A stretch of 64,000 nt of DNA from Echinococcus granulosus (lineage: Eukaryota > Platyhelminthes > Cestoda > Cyclophyllidea > Taeniidae): contig NW_020170422.1 of NCBI RefSeq assembly GCF_000524195.1, positions 477,299 through 541,298 on the forward strand, in the 5' to 3' direction. This document shows, piece after piece, positions 34,915 through 48,658 of the stretch; positions within the stretch are counted from its first letter, which is position 1, and the number at the start of each line of letters is the position of its first letter. The position numbers and the translations under genes were made by a program. Below the pieces are notes generated by a model. The model saw nothing but the letters and a program-made list of their open reading frames with translations, did not search any database and was not told the DNA's origin.

Positions 34915-36653
34915 ACTGTTTCAAGATTAAAAGTGCAACCTTATTTCGGTCATGCCTCAATCTTCTCGACACTTGCATATAAAGATTAAGTTACAACTTT
35001 GTTTTGTTCAAAGGTATTTTGAAGGCATTTTAAGACAAATTATTCTATTTTATAGTGAGAATAAAGTAATTCCTGTATGGTAAAATATATTTCACCTTGG
35101 GTGCATTGCATACCCTTTCAAATGGGTTGTGAAGGAATAACTGAACAAGTAATAGCGATGTGCATGGTTGTCTGGATTCACCTCTTTCAGTGGCAATCAG
35201 GCAAGAAGGAGGCAAACACTTATGCCTCATCAAAATTCCATCATTTGTAAAATCTCACATTTTTAAAATACATGATGTCGCCCCCAAATTCTCTTCAATC
35301 TATGAATAAGAATTTGGAGACGAGGCAAAACAGAAAATGTGACAGGAATTATGATGAGTTCTGAAAAAGAATAAAAGTGGATGAGTAAAAAAATCAAATA
35401 ATTTGTTTTGTTGTTTATTTATTAGTAAATAAATTTTTAGGTATTTACCTCTTAGTGCTGAAAGATTGCTACAATGGTGGAAAACCCGTCATTTTTAGCA
35501 TAATCTGTCAGAAAAGCATGTTTAGGTACCACTGCCTATTACACTTTGACAGTGTGTCATGCTGCTGAGAAGAAATTGATCCGCTTGGCGTTTATCAATT
35601 ATAAATGGTGACACTACTCGACGTTATGGATGGGACTTGTAAATGTCGTTATTCAAAATAGGATACGAATTATTCAAGTCTAGGTCTATCATTTCTATGC
35701 AAATACATTTTAGTCAAATAATGCAAAGCTAATCTAATTTACCCTGCTCTAATAAAAAAAGATAGAGATCCCAGAAACCCTTTCTTGACCTTTCCCAAAA
35801 AAGTGTATCTAGACAAATAAGCTTGCATGGTCTTTTGACCAGCCAAAAAAACGACAAACATTTTACTGAATCATGGCGATAATATTGTTTATGGCTTATT
35901 TTGGACAAGTGCCGATTAGTTTCATTTCCTGATTTTTTGCTATCCGATGAATTTTGACAGGACGTTAACGTGTGGACAATCAGGAAATCAGCCACAACAT
36001 CTATTACTGTAAAATCAAAAAGGCATTTAGAAGGGCCAAACTAGTAACATACATTTTGCTAGAAACAAAGGAATCTACAAACCCAAAACCATTGGGGCTG
36101 GTAGTAATTCAATGCTTTAAATGCATCACCTCCAGATGATGACATACCGGGCAAAATTTTTACCGAAGCGTGGTTTATCACTGCAAATCGTGACGCTTTA
36201 TGTGACAGTTTCTGTGCCCTTCTCATTGGTTTACTTTAACCTCATCGGTTCGGTGATCGCCTATCACATAAGTGGATAATGCCGACTCCACCCTTAAAGC
36301 CACGCCAATGTGCATTTCTACCTTCCTTCGTGAGGCTGTCATGTTGGCTCATTCGCTCACTGCGCCCATGCTCAAGAAGTTTTCTGACTTGGTCAAAGTA
36401 AATAGCTGAAAATTATTGTCTTTTTTAAACTTACTTAGGAAAATTCACCTTCCACGCTGCGTTGGAAAGTAAATTAATCTATGGATTATACTGTGAAGGT
36501 GACTGAAAAAACGAAATTTAAATGAGTGAATGAATAAAAAGCGGAAGAAATTATTCATCGCCTTCTTGCACATTTAATGAAAACTGCTAACTTAACTTGC
36601 CTTTAATCTGCATTTCCAAGACTGCTTAATGTACTCTTTAGGCGTTTTTTTTG

Positions 36654-36812
36654 TGTAGCCCCCGGGACTTCGCTGAACATGGAAGAAAACATAATACAGG
36701 GGAGGAATATGTGCTGCTGACGTACAGAAGAGGCTGGGATTGAATTATTAATGACGGACCCTCAAATGACCCTTTAAACAAGTGAACTGAGAGTTGAATA
36801 AGTGGTCAGAGG
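36654..36812 (-). repeat. solo LTR of the TRIM-like family
   Basis: Begins TGTAGCCCCCGGGACTTC, with ACATAATACAGGGGAGGAAT and CTGACGTACAGAAGAGGCTG following. The right end is decayed. Confidence 0.7.
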
Positions 36813-37396
36813 ATTTCGCCTTGTTCATGCTCTTGGTGGTGTTTTTGAAAACAATAATCCATTGTTTATTTGTTTTTCAATATTCCTTTAAGTGTATTAG
36901 CCTAAGGAAATCAAATCGAAACGGGATATGGGCTAAATGTTAGAGCTAAAACTGTCTAAAGAATCTCGCATCATCTACAAATAGGCGTCAATAAACATCT
37001 TTGACATTACCGAGACAACTAAATCAAATGAAGGTCTTCGCTATCTGCGTCGATCCATAGACACTGCAGTTATAGACGGGGCACCACACGGCCCCCACCA
37101 ATTTCTTGCCTACCATTATGTCTGGCATGTTAGAGCGCGATTGCCAAAAGTATTTTGACCCTCCTTCTGGCAGAGGCTGTAAGTTCTCTTCAAAACTGGC
37201 ATTAAACAATTGAGAACATTTCAATGGTATCAAATGTTAGCTTCACTGGAGATGAGATTCAAGTTATGAGCATGAAATCTCTTCTCTTTGCCACATTGTG
37301 TGAAAATTAAAGTGATTTATAATTTTCTCTTTAAATTTCGCTTTTAGTAGCAATCATGCGTTTGAAGAACGCCTGAAATATTTTCGTAAATACCAG

Positions 37397-37580
37397 TGTA
37401 AAGTGTTGGTTGTTTAACACTTGGTTTTAGTAAAGGGCCACTTTGCTTCCTAGACATTGCACCTTTGCTGGGTGGGTTGACCTCCGGGTCAGCAGCCCCC
37501 TCTCCTACTGTATGTTTAATACATGTATTCTGTCCCAGTAGTACGTCTTCTTTCGTTTTCATGGAGGTCTCGGGGCGCAA
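37397..37580 (+). repeat. solo LTR of the TRIM-like family
   Basis: Plus-sense copy: TTGTTTAACACTTGGTTTTAG near the start, CTTCTTTCGTTTTCATGGAG and GGTCTCGGGGCGC near the end. Confidence 0.75.
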
Positions 37581-38151
37581 AAACCCTTTTCTTCCTGAAA
37601 TGAACACGTAAATTGTTTAGCTTTCCATGTCTAGTATTTACTGCTTCCTTTAGGGGAAATCCTGAATACTGTATTCTACCGTAGGTGTGATTATTTGAAG
37701 CTTGCTCAGTAACTCCTCATATGGCAGACCAAGACCTACCGATTCAAAGGTGAGGAATATCAATGAGCACTTGATTTGCGTCCTGTTAAAACATCTGGAA
37801 TTGTACCAGGCTACTCATCCAAGCAAAAACTTCACGTCAGTTTCAAAGCATGAAAGAAGTTAGCTTTGAAGTTCTAAACACGCTCCAATGCAGTCCTCCC
37901 CAACAGGTCATAGATTTTTAAGATTTAAAGGAAATTGTGTGCAAAATCTGGTTGGCAAGAATATTTTGGCTCGCCTTTAAAAAGATCTTAAAATTTCCCA
38001 GCTGCACCAGGGATATTTCAATAACGTTGTCCAAAATGTTATAAACGACAATGAAGCTTTTCCTCATGCGATAAAAATTGCACTTTCTTTAGTTGCTTTG
38101 TGTCATATTCAATGCTGGGATTGAAAAAGAAAAGTTAGGGGGGGGATAATA

Positions 38152-39195
38152 TATTGCCTCGAGACTTCTCTGAAGGGAAAAGGGAGCATAATACTTGGGC
38201 AGAATATGTACTGTCCATGAAGGGAAGGGCCAGAGCTACTGACATGACTCAGAAGACATGCTACTCAGCGGAAATGCAATCACAGAGCGTTAAGTCCCCA
38301 TTTGAACAAAATGAAGAGTTGAATAAACAATTAACCTATTGCAGAGCTTCCTTCCTCTTTTGACTTCATCCACGGCGCTCCTCGTTGTCAACCTCCTGTG
38401 TCAGCCATTACAAGGTAGTCGGAGCTGTAAGAAAAAATACCACCAGTCATCGAGTTTGCGAAGAACGGAGAAGATATCCAACTGCCATGTAGCTGATCCT
38501 TCTTGGCAATTCCATTGGATCTGAAGTTTCGACCTGTTTGGAGCTATTGGGGCGGAGGATTTGCAGACCATCACTTCTGTACATCACCAGTCGGAAGGCT
38601 ACTGGTCTAAAAGTAGAGATACTTAACAAAGGGAGGGCCTAAAATACTCATGCCGGAACTAAAGCTTTGCGTCTATTCTTCTCTACCACTTTGCTCTTAA
38701 CTCAGTGCTGCCCAGCCATGTCTACCTTTGTTATATCCATGTGGAAGAGAGGTGGAGTGGGTATGGCTTATTCACTTAATTGCCATTGCCATACAGGTAT
38801 GGGGGACAGCTCCGTAACAAACCGTTTCGATTGTTTGCGGGCAGTGTTGCTTGAGTTGTTGATAGCATCCCTGCCAGGGGTCTTCACAGATTCTCTCATC
38901 CACAGTGTATAACCTTCTTCCGTCACGTTAAGGTTTAGCATTCGGTAATATACATTAGGGCAGTTGTTTTTTAGGATGGTTTTGCTTTCCGCTCTCAACA
39001 ATGCGGCCACCCGAGATTTTTCTGAAGATGAAGGCAAACTTCACTAGGGGAAATATGATATCTCGACGCAAAGAAGAGTGAAGAGCTACGGCATGCCACG
39101 GAGGCTATGCCTCCTAGCGGAAGTACAATCCCTGTGCCTCAAGTATCCTTTCAACTATAGGGAAGTGTAAAACAAATAATTAAAGTATTACAACA
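38152..39195 (-). mobile_element. TRIM-like LTR element, two LTRs
   Basis: The left (3') LTR is about 38152-38343. The right (5') LTR is about 39002-39195, starting TGCGGCCACCCGAGAT and ending GTATTACAACA. The interior of about 660 bases aligns by eye with that of the element at 42452, sharing CCACCAGTCAT and the GCGTATTCACTTAATTG-like block. No coding domain found. Confidence 0.75.
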
Positions 39196-39811
39196 AATCT
39201 TTGACAAGTCACATTTTCATAGATTTGTTTCCCCATACACATGCTTAATTGCACTGTTCTGCTGTCATGTGGGACAAATGAAAGTGGTCCTGACAAAACC
39301 ACCATTGATTTGCTGGAGCATTTGAAAGCTTAGAAGGCGTTTGACAATGGTGAAAGCAAAGTGCCAGTGCTTTGGCAATTTTTGGAACATTCCAAAGCAG
39401 CTATAGCGTGTACTAATCGCCTTGCAGCACAAATACCTTAAAGGAAGTATTTAAAATGGTGATTAGTGAAATCACAGAGTGTGCCAAAATTCCAGTATGT
39501 GTGAAATTAAGGACAAACTTGAATGTTTGTACAACAAAAATTAGTGGGGAATTTTAATAAAATAACTTTAAATTTTGAGTGCACAAGAAATATAATATAT
39601 AAGAGAGCATCCTAAGGGAAAAAATTTTTACACTTATTTTTATTTTGTTTGTAAGCTGAATCGCACAAAGTAGCTGCAAATCGACAGCCTTTCATTCGAT
39701 TCTGCTAATATTGGTACTAATCCATTAAAAGAATTTATTTAAATTGGAATAATCCCAATAAAGAGGTGCAAGTTCAATTACATTAAGCCTACTCAGCTAT
39801 CAGGATGAATA

Positions 39812-39965
39812 AATCTTGGTGGTGGGCGACTGAGGGGCTCTCTTATTGTACCTCTGACCTCTGGTCCACTTTGGTAGCAACAAGCCCAGCCATGTTTCGT
39901 CCGGTACATACTTTGTCAGAGTATTGTGTCTTTATTCGTCTTCGCGGAAGTGTCGGGAAGCTGCA
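39812..39965 (+). repeat. solo LTR of the TRIM-like family (5' truncated)
   Basis: Plus-sense copy with ATTGTACCTCTGACCTCTGG, AGAGTATTGTGTCTTTATTC and GAAGTGTCGGGAAGCTGCA. Confidence 0.65.
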
Positions 39966-42451
39966 ATGCGTTAGTCCAAGTTCCGATAACTTCATAAATC
40001 AGCTTCACGAAGAAGAGGATTTGCCCATGTCTCTGCTCGGTAATTATACTAAGGCAGCAATAGTAGCATTCCGCTGTATTGCTTCACTTTCCACTTTTAA
40101 GTATCTTGACTGCATTGGTCGTATTTATTCTCCTGATTAATGGAGCCATTCAGGATGATACCTGTCCCCATCCAGAGTTCATTTTATAATTAGTGATACC
40201 CCAAATTCTTCTCAAACTGCTAAGTTCTAGCACTAAAATGTTTTTTCAAGACTTTGGTTTATTGTTTACTTTCTTCGGACCAACACTTTCCTTTACAATG
40301 AAAGGCGAATTAAATTCTGACTCAAAGTCTTACCGCATTTGGCATCATTTTAGGATGAGCGTACTCTAACCTCACTTTCCCAGATTTAATGTAGCAAACA
40401 ACTGTTGCAATATTCTGTATTTATTCCTTCACCTCCTAATGATTTTGCTCAGACTAAAATTTTGCCCGGACAAAGAGCGCGACCATGAAACTTTGCCTTG
40501 AGAGCTGCCTATGCCTTCTTTTGGGATGGTTTGGCTAATTTAATAGGAAAAGTCATTAAAGCGAGAACCTTGGGAGAGGAACCACCGTAAAAACACTATT
40601 TTAAGGCAGAGCCCTTTTGGATGTCGCTTATTTTTGTAACGTGTCCTCACAACTTGAAAGGACTGACACTAGGCCAAGCCTAAACAAAGTTCGTCTTTAT
40701 TCTGCTCTGATCTACCTGGATTTTGAATGCTTTAAAAGTTCTCAATGGCCTAAATGCATCAGAGGGCAGCGGTAACTGAATAGTGCGAGCAGTTAATCTC
40801 TTCCTGTATAACTTTCTCTAACTTTTAAAATTTGGGTTTTTCACTTTACAAACATTCAAAATACCTCCAGTTACTTCTACTAAAAAATCCTCGATGTGGG
40901 GCTTGTACAAGGAGTGGAAAGACTAGGTGTTTTCTTAAAGCTACCTTCCCGTGAATAGTTTAATAATGCAACAAGACAACCAGAGGAGGCTACAACCTCC
41001 GATTTGCTTGACACACCCAGATGGATATTGACCATATTGCTTATATAAGGATATAACTGCTTTCCCACCAAAACCTCACTTCTCCATTAAACACGTTTTT
41101 CATGTCATAGAAAACCCATATATTGTTGTATTTTTCACTTAAGGAACTAATAAAATCCATGGATTCTAGAGTGATTGACATTATACTTGTCAGTAATCGC
41201 GATTTCTGGTGAGAGTTCCTTTCAGCATGGCACAAAATCTAAACAAATTCGCTTTTAGGTTATCGGATGACTCAAGGCTTCGCATGAATAGACTTAGGAT
41301 TTTACATCTTGGGGTGAGACAAGGAAAACTGGTTTAGCGAATTCCACTAGAGGACTACTGTTAGCTCTCAGCGACCCTCTAATATGAGCTTTTCTTCTAT
41401 AATATCATTACTTACGTTTAAATTAGTCTTAGGTGGTTACGAAGCATTTGTAAATTACACTATGTTTTGAAATGAATATATTTGTAGCTAAATCAAGTGC
41501 ATTCTTTTAAAACCTAGCATTGGACTAAAGACTGACACGCACTTTAAATTTGCAAATTTACAATAGTTCTATCACTATGACATTGTCATTTGCCAGGTCC
41601 CACGGTAGACGACTAATTAAAGTAGATCTTTTATTTTTCGTAGCACTTTTAATGGTTTACATACAAAATGAAATTTTGCTTCAACGCACTTTAAACACAT
41701 TCGGTTGACTAATAGTGGATTTTAAACAAAATTTTTTGTTAAAATTATTTCAAATTGATCCCAAATTCGTTGAAGTTTAACAAGGGTGTACATTGCACAA
41801 TAACTTAATATAGAGAAATAAAAAACCTCTGAACAAATGGAAAATGAAATCTGATTCCCCACTTCTATTTTAATTTATACAACGGGCTTTGCACTGGTAC
41901 TTCAATCTTCACCTCCCTAACTTTTCCATTACATTGCATAACACCTGCATTGACGGCTGAATTTTGGAGGCACTGCACCCAGATGTTTCAGGCAAAAGGA
42001 TAAACGAATGGAAATTATTTGCCAAAAAGGCAAGGTATGCTCCAGAAACAATAATCTCCTTTGACAACTATGTCCTAGTTTGCGAGTAGCCAACTAGCAT
42101 TGATGGTAGTGGTGGGAAACTACCCAACAACCCAGTAGCGATTCAAAGGGTCTTCATGGAGAGTTATGGCGGCAGACTGTTTGAGCGAAGCGCATGCATC
42201 ATACGTCGAGAAAAAAGACTCTAAAAATATGTAAAAATACCCCATTACTTTAGGAATGGGCCCCAAATTGAACTGTTATCAGTGGAAAAAGCCAGCAAAT
42301 GTCATTTACTAATTTGTCTATCTTTCGGAAAGTGGATTCCTTCAGGTAAATACTAGATTTTAATAGCAAGATCAGATTTTCAGACAAATATTAGTCAGAT
42401 GTGTTTACAGAGCTGTACTTAATGTCAAACGGGTTCCCGACTAAATTTTTA

Positions 42452-43508
42452 TGAGTATCCCCGAGACTTCCTTAAGGAAGAAAGAAGACAGTACTATAGC
42501 AGAACATCTATTATCAACGTAAAGAAGCTCTGGGGCTACTGGCATGGCCCAGAAGCCTTTTCTCTCAGTAGAAATACAATCCCATGGCTTTCAGTGACCG
42601 CGCAACCAAAGGGAAGATTTAGACAAGTAATCAAAGTATTGCACAGTCCCCCTACCCTTTCGAGTATCGCAGCCGGTACTCTCTATGTTAAACCTCCTGC
42701 GTCGGCTGTCCGCGTTTAGCCTATGTTGTATGGAAAACACCCACGAACCAAACCCACCAGTCATTAAAATTAAATGCAACTGGAAAGATTGCTGACCTCA
42801 GCTTCACTAATTTCTATTAGATATTTTTTTGTATGGGAACTGTATTGGGAGATATGGGAATGTGCTGGCCACCACGCGTGGTCATAGCTAGTCGTGGGAA
42901 CACTTGCCCTAAAAGGTAAGTCATTTACCAAGAGATGGGGTTTATACTAGCAGCGTGGGGATAAAATCTTGCGTCTTTCCTCCCATTCATTTCGTTCTCA
43001 CTTTACTGCTTCCCCAACCGCAGCCACCTGCTTTCTATCCAACATGTAAGGAAGTGGAGAAGGTATCGCGTATTCACTTAATTGACACCTTCATAAAGGC
43101 ATCGTAGACAATACCACAACGAATGTCTTCCACGGCTACGACTACTGACGCTTCAGTTTTTAATTTGGCATTACTTTTAAGCCTTCTGTTAGGGATCATC
43201 GCAAATTCTTCCACTCACAGCGTCTGCACTTCTTCCGTCACTTTAGCGTTTGGCATTCAGCATTTGCAGTCAGATATTTGTCCTTTAGGATTAGGTTTGG
43301 TTTTCTCTATCACTAAGGTGCCGCCCCAAGACTTTCCTAGGGTCGAAAGAATACATAATGCTTGGGTGGCATATGCATTGTAGGCATGGAGCAGGGCTGA
43401 GGCCGCTGGAATGACCTGAAGGCCATATCAAACAGCGGAAGTGCAATCGCGAAGTTCAGGCGTCTTTAAAGTCAAAGTGAAGCGTTAAGCGAAAAACTGA
43501 GGTATTAT
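42452..43508 (-). mobile_element. TRIM-like LTR element, two LTRs
   Basis: The left (3') LTR is about 42452-42645 (TATCCCCGAGACTTCC). The right (5') LTR is about 43319-43508 (TGCCGCCCCAAGACTT, ending TATTATAACA). Small reading frames inside it do not match the other copies as protein and are not called. Confidence 0.75.
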
Positions 43509-43627
43509 AACAAAACGTTGACAACCCATGTTTTTTTTATAGATTTGTTTCTCTCTATGCATGATTCAAACCGATGTTTTATTAATGTAGGTGAAATAAG
43601 CAAGAGGTTCCGCTTCTCAATGAAAAT

Positions 43628-43829
43628 TACGTGGCTCACTGAAACTTTTTCGGGGGCGAAAGAAGACGTAATACTCTAGCAGAATATATATATATATATT
43701 TGACACACAGTAGGGCTTGGGAGTACTGGCATTGTCTAGAGGCTAGCCCGTATGGCATCGGTATAATGGCGGAGTCCCTAAGTGGCCCGCTATCAAAACT
43801 GAGAGTTAAACAAACGGTTGACATATTGC
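43628..43829 (-). repeat. solo LTR of the TRIM-like family with an AT microsatellite
   Basis: Carries GGGGGCGAAAGAAGACGTAA, GCGGAGTCCCTAAGTGGCCC and ACTGAGAGTTAAACAAACGG. An alternating AT run at about 43686-43700 replaces the usual sequence after AGAATAT. Confidence 0.85.
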
Positions 43830-45383
43830 GAATTCTCTTTTCATTTTTAAGCTTAAAGAAGTCACAAGGCATAGAAGTAGAGTATCAGGTTAATAACATT
43901 TGACTTCCGCTTTTAAATGATTATATGGATCTCTGAGAAGAATGCTTGCATAAACAGAAAACAAGAAGTCAAATGTAATTCTGCAAAAAAGTACAAATCT
44001 TAAAACAACCTCCACTAGATTGGAGAAATGAATTAACTATTTAATAAACCAGATGCACCACTAAACAGTTAACATTTCTGACTTGCGTCATTCTGCTACC
44101 CCAACCCGACAAATGCTTGCCAAATTTTGTAATTATCGTGACGCTGAAAATAGGGACAGAAGACTAAACAGGCCTTAAAGACGAACAATCTTATTTGACA
44201 ACGTCGTGATTGCAGAGCGGGATTCTATGAAAACTAAAATATCTTGCTTGGTGAATTTTAAAACGGAGAAAGAAAGTATTAAGAGGACGCCTACTTCCCT
44301 AACTCCAATACATCCACGATATTTTATCGCCTCAACCATTTACAAAACACGCCGGACAGGAGGATTGAAAATATTCGCTCCAGCTCGCAGTTTGCCTCAA
44401 TGAAGTTTACAGATAAGGTTGATGTGAGAGACCCCTCATTCAAAACGCAATATGTGATAAAATAGCTTAACTTTCCGCCATGTCTGCACCGTAGGTGCTA
44501 CACTGTAAGAAGTTTACACAAACAATTATTAGTAAAAGCTTTCAGTTAGGAGGATGGCGACTCCCTGCTCCCATAGCTTTGTGGCATTTTACAAATGAAG
44601 TGGGGCTTTAAGTACGTAGTGAAGAGGGAAGGGCACGACTTTTCTTCTACTTGGTTAGTTAAAAATCAGAGTGTTCAAAAATTTGGCCTGGTTCTTGTGG
44701 CCAAGAACCAATACAATACATATTTGATTGGATGCACCTTTTAGGCAGGAGAAGGTCAGAAAATGGGAGCCTCGCGTTAGATCAGATGACATCGTTACTC
44801 CTGGGAGGAAACGTACACTGAATTTACTTAAGCCGCGATGTCTGTAGGGCATTACTTATCGCTGCTTAGTAAAGCATGCCCACGTTCTGCTCGTCTGCTC
44901 GTTCCAAGAATTTGAAGGCTGAGGTGGAGGAGGGAACCACTCAGCCTATTACATGCATATGTAGTCCGTTTTGTGTGAATGGAGGTTTGTCATGTAAAGA
45001 AATTAATATTAAAGAATTTTGAATCAAGTCTAGTTGTTGAATATGGGTGGGAGCTTCACAAATCATGCCAATAAATATGAAAGAAATTTTCAGCCTTCTC
45101 ACATGAGTACTACAAACAAGTCGAGGGTTTGGCTTGTGGGAACCCAAGTAGACTTAAGGTAAAATAAGGTAAAACCGTAATTGTTAAAATTTATAAATCT
45201 TATAGCACTCGGTAAAGTAGATTTTTAATCCCTAAAATATTGAATAGACGTAGGATAATGTTTTAGGTTTCCGATGGTAGTGGTTCGACACTGTCAATAA
45301 CTGTATTAAACTATGCTGACATATTTTGGTGGCCGCAAATTTGTACATTCAGCCTACAGCAGAAAATTGCAATCTTAGCCGTT

Positions 45384-45568
45384 CTGTACGCTAGTGGCTT
45401 CCCTGAAGGCGAAAGGAGACATAATACACGGACAGAATATGTATTGCTGACATAGAGAAAGGCTTGGGGCTGCTGGCGAGGTTAGGAGACCAGCCCGCCC
45501 AGTGGTGGTACATTGATGGATGCCCCAATTGACCCGTTAGAAAAACTGAAAGCCAAAATAACCATTAG
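45384..45568 (-). repeat. solo LTR of the TRIM-like family
   Basis: Begins TGTACGCTAGTGGCTTCCC, with GAAAGGAGACATAATACACG and ACCAGCCCGCCCAGTGG. The right end is degraded. Confidence 0.75.
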
Positions 45569-46741
45569 TTTATTAACCTAATATCTCGCCATCATTACAA
45601 ATTTTCATGTAAATTGAAGGAATTCCAATGGTGCTAATTTACTAAACAGGGTTTATTAGCTTTATTCTCGCTTTATCAGCTGTAGCATTTCCTTTTCAAA
45701 TTATGTCAAACTTGCAGGAGTATTGTGATAATCTGGGTATTTTTCTCTTTAACGTCAGTCTTCATACACTTGGAACGGGTAGACTAGTTAAACAGGGACA
45801 TGCTTTATAGGGTAACAATAAATAAAGGGGTACCGATATCGCGATCAAAGGTCTTCAGGGCACGTTTTCTTCTCTGGCATCTACGGCTTCCAATTAGTCA
45901 AGACGTTCCATTTTACTGACCACCACTAGTCTGAAAGGCATATTTGACCAAGCATGTGCTGCATTGTTTCTCTTAAGCAGAACAAAATTACCCTTAAATA
46001 CCCAAACTAGTACCGCTTTTTTCATAAGTAATAACACAAAAAAAAACATGCAAAGATTTGAAGCATTTTTTTCTCATAACATTGTAAGTAGTATGGTTTA
46101 ATTATAAAGTCATTTTCCTCCCACTCATAGGCTATATAATCTAGTTTTCCTTATGAAGTTATTTTACACGGTTTTACCCATCTCCACGTGGGATGATTGT
46201 AAGGGGTGGATAAAACCTTATGAATAAAGTATTTGATAAGTGTGCTCAAAAGTTTAGCAAAATGGGAAAACTGCCGGAATTTTACAAGTTGAAAATGTTA
46301 TTTAATGGCTCTTTTAGTAGAAACGTGGTTTTACACCATTATCAAAACACTGTCGAACAGAACACGTATTGCAAAGAAGCGGTTTTGATGTGTTCACCTT
46401 GTGAGCTTGTGAGGGGAAAGAGAATGAAAATAAGGCTTTAATTTTGCTGTATGTTATAATTATATGGGTTTATAAATAATCGGACCTGCACTGACTGCCT
46501 TTAAAAAGAACAAACTTTTGTGGATGCTTTCCACAGCAGCATGTACAGCGTAGGTGGAATCTTGGTAGAATTTCGTGCTGGCATTTAACATGAGTCCATG
46601 AGGCGACAGAAGAAAAACGGACTTCCTAACTTCTTTACGTCTCATATGCAGAATTATTACCATTATAGATCACTATTTAATTAATTATCCAGATTTTAAA
46701 CTGATTGTCAAGTCATTTTCTGTTTGCAACAATTAATACGC

Positions 46742-47921
46742 TGTAATAATTGTTTGCTTAACTCTCAGTTATTTTACGCAGGCACTCAGGTCTCCTCGAC
46801 TATACATTCGCTGTGTAGCATGGTCTTTGGACCATAAAAGTAGCCTCTTCCAGCTTCTACACGTTGATTGGGCATATTCTGCCAGGGTATTATAATTTCT
46901 TTTGTTTTACGGGAGGTCTCGGAGTGCTACATCGGTGGCAACGAAAAGCGGACCCTTTCCTAAAAGATGGATACTCTGACTTCTATTACTGAATGCTAAG
47001 CATTAAAATCATGAAAGAAGGGCGGTTACTGTGGCTGAAATAATCTGTAACGACCCTTAACAAAAGGGTTACAAATGAAGCCTACCTGCAGCAACCACCC
47101 CAGTATCACCTTCTGCAGGAGGGTCTTTAGTAACTAAGGCAACAATNNNNNNNNNNNNNNNNNNNNNNNNNNNNNNNNNNNNNNNNNNNNNNNNNNNNNN
47201 NNNNNNNNNNNNNNNNNNNNNNNNNNNNNNNNNNNNNNNNNNNNNNTTGTACCTATGCGAGGGTACCAACTATGCAAGCATCCAATATCTCCTCCACCTC
47301 TTTACTAACTGGATGGAACACAGATGGAAATCTGGCTATGCATCACTAAGCTGAAAACAATGTGGCAAGGGGGGATAGAGGTAAAACTCTTTCCCCACAA
47401 GATTAAATCAAACCCTGTCCCTTATTAGCCGACTCTGCTCCGAGGTTGGTGTTCGTACTACTTGTAATGGACATACGTAATAGACAACACAAGCCTGAGT
47501 TTCCAATACAGTTTCCACACAGAACGAAGGTCTTGATCCAGATGAGCTGCCTGGAGGAATCGATGATGTTGCGGTCAAGCATCTTCCCAGTCGCATGGAA
47601 ATTCGATGACTGGTGCGGTTGATTCTTGGATGTTTTCCTTACATCATTGACTATATTTGTGATGGCTGACGTAGGAAGTTGAGCAAGAGAAGTCCCTAGG
47701 GAAGACGCTCAAAAGAGGAGAGGGATTATGTAGTCCTTGGATGGTTCGTTTAACTCTCAGTTTCCATAACAGACCACTTAGGGCCTCGCCATTGTACCTG
47801 TGCCTGATGGAGTGGCCTATGGGAAAAGCCAATAGCCCACAAGCCCTTCTGTACGTCAACAATGCATATTCTGTCCTAGAAATACGACTCATTTTTGTCT
47901 TTAGAAAAGACTTGGGGCTCA
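46742..47921 (+). mobile_element. TRIM-like LTR element, two LTRs, with an internal gap
   Basis: The 5' LTR spans 46742-46931, starting TGTAATAATTGTTTGC and ending GTGCTACA. It is followed by TCGGTGGCAACGAAAAG. The purine tract AAAAGAGGAGAGGGATTA precedes the 3' LTR at 47739-47921 (TGTAGTCC...GGGGCTCA). The interior carries the 100-N gap at 47147-47246. Confidence 0.78.
47147..47246. other. assembly gap of 100 N
   Basis: Exactly 100 unknown bases inside a TRIM-like element, where repeat ambiguity may have broken the assembly. Confidence 0.99.
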
Positions 47922-48658
47922 AAAACATCTCCTTTTACGATTCCAAAAATTTAAGCACATAGAAAAACTAAACACTTTCAAGAGATACTTTATAATGTCC
48001 TCTTCGTTGTTTGATTCACATACCATTTAATCACCATCTTTGTTCTGCATCACGGAATCACTTACACTGCCTATTTGAATGTGTACTACTACATTTTTGT
48101 TGCATGCCATTCAGATGTAATTTAGTTTGATCTGTTTCATTCTTCGCCAGTGCACATCAATCTACATAATCCACATTTTTTATGCGCAACAAACTTCGAG
48201 GGTAAAAATTAGTAAATCCATTCAATTCACCGGCGATCATAAAGTTTCCCATGTAACTCCTAGCAACACATGTACCTTAAATGGGTTACATGTGTGTGAC
48301 TGTGTTTATTTTCTAGATCACTTTAGTTTACTATTGTAGAAACTAATAGAGATTGTAGTTTACTGAAGAGAGGCCTTAGGTTCAATAAGTAGACACATCA
48401 TGGACAGATTCCAGCCTTTTTCAATAACTTAAGTAGTGTATTTTTGTGCATGAAATCATCTTTGCTGTACTGATAGCGTATATAATCTGCTTTATGTATT
48501 CATATAACTGGAGGTTTTTTAGTGAGAGGTGCATTCAATTAAAACCTATTAATGGTCTGGGAAAATTGTTATAGGCATTTTAGCTTTTTTCTAATTCCAA
48601 CACAAATTTGCTAGAGTGAGTAAAAACTGCTTTAAAATAAATCGAAATACAGCAATAA

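Noticed and set aside
43123..43383. 86-codon plus-strand frame with hydrophobic stretch
   Set aside because: It lies inside a TRIM-like element and runs into the LTR. Other copies do not keep the frame.
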